Positions 57,355 through 64,000 of a DNA stretch of 64,000 nucleotides are shown piece after piece. A model generated the notes under the pieces. The model had not been told where the DNA came from and searched no databases. It was given only the letters and a program-made list of their open reading frames with translations. The stretch lies in assembly GCF_008831285.2 (NCBI RefSeq), contig NC_045146.1, forward strand, positions 16,733,149 to 16,797,148, read 5' to 3'. The DNA is from Nymphaea colorata (Eukaryota; Streptophyta; Magnoliopsida; Nymphaeales; Nymphaeaceae). Both the position numbers and the translations under genes were made by a program. Each line of letters starts with the position of its first letter. Position 1 is the stretch's first letter.

Positions 57355-59059
57355 AGTAAACCATAGTAGTTCCAGTGACTTAAGAGGGCACTTGAATACT
57401 TCAGGTCTTGGACATGAGATGAGATGAGATCTGTGGAGGTTAGATCTTAGGAGTTCAGATCTGGGTTTTTTGATAAGGATATGAAATCTTTCGTTTGAAA
57501 GATGTAGCACATGTATTTGTAAACATGCGACATGCAACCCACTTCCTCCCACTTTGAAATCCAAAAAGTTGAAGTGTAATGGAGATCTTAAATCCATTTT
57601 TCTCAATTCTTTGCTTGCTAGAATTGTAGATCTAAGGTGAGCTGATGTTGAATTGGACTCTCCAATCTAAGGCGTGGATTCAATCGGTTTGAATTTCCTC
57701 TCATTGTTCTGCCGCACGCCATGCCTCGATATGCGGAAGGAAATATCCCTTTCCATGCAGCGTTTCTAGTTCTATCATACATAAATATCCACTTAATATA
57801 CCTGCATTTTTGTGAAGATCGAGTAGAAAGACATTTTTTCCAAGATACTGCAAGATTTCTGTGCTGACATTTTCTGGATCTCATTACGATCATATCATCA
57901 TACAAACAAAACAATGGTCTGCGACTCGGAAAGATGTTTCCATTTTTAATTTTCTATTGGGCTCGCTTTATATAAATCTAGCTTGCTTTTGTGGTATGAA
58001 AAGATGTTAGGTGGAGAATCACATTTGCTTTTCTACCAGCCAGCGGTGGGTGGTGGTGCTCTTCTCATGCTCATTCCTTGCCCTTCAAGCTGAAGAAATG
58101 CTTTTTCTGCTCCTTTCTAGAACGTCTGCATGTCAACTAATACAATGGTGCAAATCTTAGGGGGGATTGATGCTGACGGCGCCGCTGCTCGAACTAGTGA
58201 CTTGCTGCTTACCAGCCACTGACTTGGAAGGTGTGCACAACCTCCTCGAACCCACTAATCTAAAAAGAAACCGGATTTTTTGCGCCGACAGTGCAACATA
58301 AACAAAGATTAGGTAATTGGATGTGAAAAAATAGGATGCAACTCAGACCTGGTTGGGAAGCCTAAACCAAAACCACATGCAGTTAATAATAAGAGTAGGA
58401 TTTAATTGGCAGGCTTTTGAAATTTCAGGCAGATGGAGCATAAATTAAGCAGCTGTGAATCTTTAATCACTTGCGGATGCCTTTACAACATATATGCGCA
58501 TCAAAAGCTGGCAGCTGGTAAACAATAGATGATGATGGCATTAATTTTGACGTCCTTGTTTTGCTTTTGATTTGATTGCTGCGAGCCTGAGAAGCAGAAG
58601 TGATCGTGAAACGCCGTTCGGGTGCCTGCTTTTTATCCGTCATCTCGATCACCATCCTCATTTTCTGTCTTGGGTTGATTCTGTTTTATCCTTCAATAGT
58701 ACTTCAAGCAGAAAAAATGTTGAGTTAGTGTTCGGTTTTTACCAGTTCGACATGGGAATCGTTTGTTTTTCAGAGTTGTTCTTGTGAGTCGCAAGTTGAA
58801 GATGAAAGAGCCCCTGTGAAAAATGACAAACTTTGAGCATCTTATTTGCCTGATTTTTACAATACGGACCGTTTGATTTTGAAAGAAAATGATTTAGCTA
58901 ATTTTTAGCATTAAAAGGGAATTTTCGGTCGTTGACGAGTCTATTGTTGTCCTGATCTCGGGAGAGGGGGCCAATATTGTAATTGGGAATGATTTGGCGA
59001 TCGGTGGAGTGTCCCTCTCTTCCCAACGCGCTCCTTTTGTCCTACTCTTACTCATGCCC

Positions 59060-59767
59060 CCGCGTGGGGCCCGCACCCAACCTACCTCCCTCCCCTGGGT
59101 CCCGTTACATGACCGTTGTGTAATTCTCTGTAAACAAAATTATTTGTTTTTGGTTTAATACAAATAATTTCATGGAACGAGCGGCTATTAAACTCTTCCA
59201 ACAAAATCGGACCGTTGGCTCGCATCCAGATGAAGGCTGCAGCGCAGAGACCGCTCTCCGGTAAAAACAAAAAACAAAAGAAAAAAGAAAAAATTCTGAT
59301 AAAATGCAAAACTAATTGATTCAGGTTGCCACGTTAGGCAGAATTACAGAGTTTTGCTCATCGGGCTGTGGGACCCACACTCTTCCCCCCCTCATATTGA
59401 GATCCAACGGTGCAATTCCTGTTTTTCTTTCCAATGATGTCCAATTAGAAGGTCACATGCGCTGTGGGCCCCGCTGACAGGTCGCGCACAGGCCATTGGT
59501 CCTTTGTCTTCCTCCCCCACTTTACTCTCTCGCTCTCTGCAAATTTTCTATAGTACACATTGTCTGTCATTCTCCCAATAAATAACGCTCGTTGTTGCTC
59601 TCTCTCTCTACAAATAACACCGACGCCCTCATTTCTCTCCGCACAGCCTGGACTCTGGACTCTTCTCCTTCCCGGTATCTGGCGGAGTGTGTGGGAGGGT
59701 AGACTGTTGCTAGAGAGAAGGGAAAGTGAGAGAGGGAAGGCAGAGGCAAGCAAGGGAGAAGGAGAAG
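59060..59767 (+). promoter_or_regulatory. Promoter and 5' leader region of the arabinogalactan-protein gene
   Basis: The stretch is locally GC-richer and carries motif types frequent in plant promoters: GTGGGACCCACAC near 59368, GTGGGCCCCGCTGACAGG near 59464, and CGTGGGGCCCGC near 59051. A possible TATA-like ATAAATA lies at about 59579, followed by CT repeats near 59598-59609. The exact start site is uncertain. Confidence 0.45.
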
Positions 59768-60847
59768 ATGGTGCAGTCTACGAGAGCTAGAGTTAGGGTT
59801 ATGGTTCTGGTGCTCACGTTGGCCTGCATTATAGTGGGTGCCACTGCCGCCGGCCAGGCACCGGCCGCTGCGCCGACCACCTCCGCACCACCTCCGACTA
59901 CCTCCTCCCCACCCCCGACCACCTCATCACCACCCCCCACCACTACGCCACCAGCATCTTCGCCATCAAAACCCGTCGCCCCGTCTCCCAAACCTGTTGC
60001 CCCCGCCGCCTCGCCTCCCGCTAAAGCACCAGTAGCCTCTACACCACCTGTAGCCGCTCCTACCGCTGCGCCACCCACACCGACAGCTCCCATTGCCGCA
60101 CCGCCTACTCCGGTAGCTCCCGTCGTTGCACCCACCACCCCTCCTCCGGTCGCCTCACCTCCTGCCCCTGTTCCGGTTGCCTCCCCTCCGGCGCCTGTGC
60201 CTGTAGCTTCCCCGCCCGCACCTGTGCCCGTGAGCTCAGCACCTGCGGTGACTCCGGCTCCTGCCTCTGCCCCACCGTCGAAGGCTCCGGCTCCGAGCAA
60301 GAAGAAGCTAAAGCATAAGAAGAGTTCCCCTGCTCCTTCTCCCCTGGCTGTCAGTCCTCCGGCTCCTCCTCTCGCTCCCGGCCCCTCTCAGGATTTGAGC
60401 TCTCCAAACTCTTCTCCTGACACCGTAAGCTCTCTCTCTTACTGTCCCTCTCATTACACATCCTATGTTATCGCGAGATCTACAAAATTTGTACAATGCC
60501 GATAAAAAACTTAATTTTTTGAAGTAAAAACTAAAAAGTCCACTTATTTTCTCATTGTCCTGTTTTATCGCTTCATTAGCACCGAATTCCCGTTGAGTCT
60601 CCTTTTTTTCCATCTGCATATTTTTTAAAATCTTCGTTCTGCCGAACTCGCCGACGTTTTTCTGAAGTTTCTCGAAAGCTTTTTTTCTACCAAGATCCGC
60701 ATTTTGATTTGCAGTTTATGTTTTCTGTTGCTTATTTTTGCCGTCCGTTGATGCTTGCAGAGTGGAGCAGAGGGAATGATGGGGGTGAAGAAGATGGTCT
60801 TCGCAAGCATCCTTGCTCTTGTTTGCGGTCTCGCCGTTATTGCTTGA
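59768..60847 (+). CDS. Lysine-rich GPI-anchored arabinogalactan protein, 2 exons, 247 aa
   Basis: Exons 59768-60424 and 60761-60847 join in phase 0 across a GT-AG intron. The product is a classical arabinogalactan protein: a signal peptide (about residues 1-29, ending near ATAAG), then a long Pro/Ala/Ser/Thr-rich region with AP, SPP and TPP motifs whose prolines are normally hydroxylated and O-glycosylated. The unit VASPPAPVP occurs three times in a row. A short basic patch, KKKLKHKK (near residue 180), marks the lysine-rich AGP subgroup (AtAGP17/18/19). Exon 2 encodes the end: SGAEGMMGVKK then a hydrophobic tail ending VCGLAVIA, a GPI-attachment signal with a likely cleavage site near the Ser-Gly-Ala. 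It would sit on the outer plasma membrane or in the wall. At 247 residues it is longer than the Arabidopsis members. Of the in-frame starts, only this ATG directly precedes the signal sequence. Confidence 0.92.
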
Positions 60848-63800
60848 GGAGGCATTCTTTTCCATGACACCATCTCTTTCTTTCTCCTCCTATTCTCTTC
60901 TCTGTGCTTTTCTTTCTTGTTCTTCTCTTTTTTGAGGGCACCTGAAATTCCCACCCCCTTGTGCGCTATGGGATGTCCAGGTGTGGTATATTTTGAGCTA
61001 TGGATTCTTTGAGGAGAGCTGTTTGTAGTGATTATTGATTGGTTCGGACTTCTACATTATTTATGGCGTGTTCTTTTCTCTTCCTCTTATATATATATTA
61101 CATATATCCTTCTACATTCTTCTTTCATCTTACATTGCTCTTCCATCTGTGCTCGCTCTTTGAGATCTCAGTCATCCACTAGATATCATGCCAAGAAATG
61201 GCTGCTACATGTTCACTAAAATCCAGCAATCCATGAATGGTGTTTCAGAAAGATTCGCGTTGATAAATAACGTGCAGTATAAGCGGTTAAATTATGCAAT
61301 AGCTCTAGGCGATTCCGAGAATCCTATGCTCTACCAACAGGCAAGTGGAGTATAATATAACACTGTGGCTCTCATTACTGACAAATATGGCGGGGTCAGA
61401 GAGGCTGCAGGAGAAGAGGAAAAAACAGTATAAGTGGGGTGCAAGCGCAGAGTTTCCCGGTAAAAAGAGCAGAGTAAATAGAGTCGTATCTAAACGCGTG
61501 CCGGAATAAATTTCCCGCAATGCTGTTCATACAGTGGTCTCGATTCTCGAACTGGTCGGGCCTGCTGTCCTGACTCTGTATTAAGTGCCGTTGTTCACGC
61601 CGGAGGGACCGGCTTTAGTGTGCGGTCTTCTCTCTTATGTTGTTGTTTGGTCGTCGGACCAAGTTGGTAAAGCCACCGCGTTTTAAAGATAGGAGAAGAG
61701 TAAATATGATGTGATCAAAGACTACTTTTACTTATGAATTAAGGTGGTGGCACTATATTTTTTAGAATCTATGTGTTTCCAACTGGGCCGTGGCGTAATA
61801 ATCAACTTGATCACGAAGTAGGTCACTGGAACTGGACCGAGTCTGGGCAAAGTAGGCTCGTACCTCCTCATTTCTTCTGATGAGGTCACGTGTTTCTGTA
61901 GTGTTCTGTGATCAAACCGTACGCACATCGAGCCTTGAACAGGTCCTTTAAAAGCACGTCGATTATTGTGCCAAAGCTGGCTCGCGAAAGCGACTAGGAA
62001 CTTGCACGGACTGAACCGCGTTGGATGGTGTAAACTAAATCATAAAAAGGAGAAGGAGGGGAGAGAAGAAAAGCAGGACAAGAAGATGCCTCCTGTCCCA
62101 ATAAAGGTTGGAGAAAGGGGAGACGTTCGGGTTTGCGAAGTGCATAATTTGTTTAGATTGATTCAGTAGTTCAAACCCTTTTTAAGTGAGTAAAAGGAAG
62201 GCCATCAAATTTACCGTCATCTGCATGGTGTAGGGCCCTTTGATGTTTCTGTCGGTAGAGTGGAGTCGCTGAAAAAAGAGAAAGTTCATGATTTATATTT
62301 TAATGGCTCGCAGAATCGAAAAATTAAATGCGATTGACCTTTGATTCAATAGAAGAAAGGCGTTTGAATGCCTCTGCTTGGTGTTTTGACTGTAAGAGGT
62401 TCCGTTAAAGTGCTTGGTTCCAGGTTCGGACTCTATTTTACAAATTGAAGCATAAGATCTGACATTTATACGCAGTCTGGTTGAATCTTCATTGAGTATC
62501 GGTTGAATATCGGAGTGCAGTTCAGATTCGACTGTGAATAATCGCAAAAGTGACTGCATAAACAACTGCGTAACTTTTTTCTGTTTCAATGTTAAACGGA
62601 ACTGAATAAATTCGAGGACAATCAAGCGTTGGTAAGAAAATTGTCTTTTCAAAGGGAAGAAAAGCAAAAGCAGCAGGTGATCGGTGAAGGTTCCATGGAC
62701 GCCACAGCAAAAGAAGAACTGACAGGGAGTAAATGCGAGAGAAATCATTTACCGAAGTGAAACGAAGAACTTCAGTGGCTTGTCCATGTAGAGAGAGAGT
62801 TAGAGAGAGGGGAGAGTTATAGTGTGTGAGTTGTCATGTGGGTGTCTGTCAGATCGATAGGAAGATGGAATTGCTGGCATTGGTGGAGGGGGGAGTACGT
62901 TCATTGATTAAGCGCTGGACTTTTCTTCATCTCCATCTTGTCACCAGAGAGCAGAGCAGTAATTTCTCGATCGCTGTTTTGTAGCACAGTAGGAGGATCG
63001 AGAGTTGTACCAAATTGCCTCTTCACGCAACAAAGCAGCAGCAATGCCGGAAGTCGGCTGCTGCAGATGTGTGTGAGACTGCTCCCTAAAAACAGGAGGT
63101 CTCCTTCTTTTGAGAGGGTTCGATTTAAAAAACTCAGGTGAAGGACAATGTAGTTTTTACTTTGTTCTTACTGATCTAAAAAATAGTTTACTGAGAAGGT
63201 GAATTTGAGTCAGGATGATACGAAGAGAAAACCCAGGGTGCATGACGACAATGGAGACATAAAAATTTGATGTGAGACCCACATCGGATTACACCTAACA
63301 ATTCCTTTTCCAATTTAGCAAATAAAAGGAGAAAATATAGACCTATTTTTAATCTGTTAATATAATTTACCATTGACATTGAAGGAAACTTTAGTTGGCA
63401 CTCACAAAAAACAAACTACAGACCAAATTTTTACCGGTCACTAGTTTGATTAGCTATCACAATTCCCCTTGGGGCTATCTATTGGGCTATCTATTGCTGT
63501 TTATAAATTTATATCTATATTTTAAAGAAGAATTTATCATTTTTGTTATTTTAGACAAGTTCGGCAACTTCATTTGGCTAAAGCGATGCGATTTTTTTCT
63601 AACATCTTACGTTTATGTTAAAGAGTTTCTTGGGTCATGTCGGCAGAAGAAACTTCAATAGGAAAAAACGTAACCTGTGGAATCTGTATTGGGACATTCA
63701 TTAAAAAAGGAAAAACAAGGATGACTACATCAATGAGGCATGGCCTACAGGGGCCGAAGGTGGATGAAACCACTTTAAGATATTTATGAGAAAAGCTCTC

Positions 63801-64000
63801 TTTTTCTTAATTAACAGCAAAACATTAATTTACTACGAAGGAGGACTAAGATGGTCCCTGTCAAGGGCGTCGTTATATAAATAAAATTTTAAAATTTTTA
63901 AAGGACATCGGTTTGTAAATGAGACAAAATTTCTAAAATATCAATATAAAAAGCAAGCATTTTTTGTGGTTCTATGTGAGCAATTGCCACACCTGCCTCC
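60848..64000. other. 3' flank of the AGP gene and intergenic DNA to the window end
   Basis: A pyrimidine-rich 3' UTR-like stretch follows the AGP stop codon. Beyond it no gene was recognised on either strand; the frame at 62293-62748 (-) shows no known domain. At 63974-64000 a partial copy of the dispersed GAGCAATTGCCACAC motif runs off the window. Confidence 0.5.

Larger units (their letters stand above)
47622..59060. other. Long intergenic region with repeats, no recognised gene
   Basis: The DUF620 3' flank is followed by repeat-rich AT DNA. Noted: a pair of about 70-bp direct repeats at 48682 and 49610, a duplicated segment at 50071-50148, (TA)n tracts at 50514, 51773, 51998 and 52549, a three-copy 68-bp tandem repeat at 53701-53904, a copia-type primer-binding-site-like sequence at 55995, a foldback at 56705-56847, and a CATA repeat near 57325. 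The open frames at 48785-49219 and 55260-55719 have no recognisable domain. Confidence 0.45.

Noticed and set aside
59710-60300. 196-codon minus-strand frame rich in Gly and Ala
   Set aside because: It is the antisense of the Pro/Ala-rich AGP exon and is open only because of its codon composition.
61290-61345. tRNA-like GTTGGTAGAGC on the minus strand
   Set aside because: It resembles a tRNA A box, but no T-arm/B box follows at the right distance and no cloverleaf forms.
1-64000. CRISPR arrays, operons or bacterial-type systems
   Set aside because: The window is a plant nuclear sequence. The tandem repeats seen have no spacer-repeat alternation.

Overview
This window is nuclear DNA from a flowering plant. 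The evidence is spliced genes of plant families (PUF, a two-Asp-site membrane-anchored aspartyl protease, snakin/GASA, P-class PPR, DUF620, lysine-rich arabinogalactan protein), AT-rich intergenic DNA, many TA, GA/CT and CA/GT microsatellites, tRNA-derived SINE relics, a decayed LINE and several foldback (MITE-like) elements. The species cannot be fixed from the sequence. All exon boundaries given are read from splice-site motifs, reading phase and protein-family continuity; no transcript data were available.

Layout, left to right. 1-2727 (+): the 3' end of a Pumilio gene, whose last three coding exons carry the repeats that normally read the UGU core of target RNAs. 5350-6305 (-): a frameshifted LINE relic with a recognisable reverse-transcriptase zinc-binding region. 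9261-19086 (+): a complete 12-exon aspartyl protease of the Arabidopsis At3g50050/At5g43100 type. Its introns are full of small repeats, a GC-AG intron and an odd poly(A)-flanked acceptor. 21660-22102 (-): a two-exon snakin/GASA peptide gene. 27484-29904 (+): an intronless P-class PPR gene most like Arabidopsis At2g18940. 37738-38570: a GC-rich, promoter-like island with an orphan first exon. 39928-40041 (+): a histone H2B N-terminal fragment. 44875-47621 (+): a three-exon DUF620 gene. 59768-60847 (+): a two-exon lysine-rich, GPI-anchored arabinogalactan protein. The long spacers (29.9-37.7, 38.6-44.5, 47.6-59.4 and 61-64 kb) hold mostly repeats and no recognisable gene.

The genes do not form a pathway: this is ordinary plant gene order with independent promoters. 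Products are inferred to act in cytoplasmic mRNA control (PUF), the secretory/membrane system (protease), the apoplast (snakin, AGP) and organelle RNA metabolism (PPR). No new multi-gene system was found. The more unusual observations are splice-site peculiarities in the protease gene, the H2B fragment in a GC-rich context, the orphan promoter island, and several foldback or duplicated non-coding segments.
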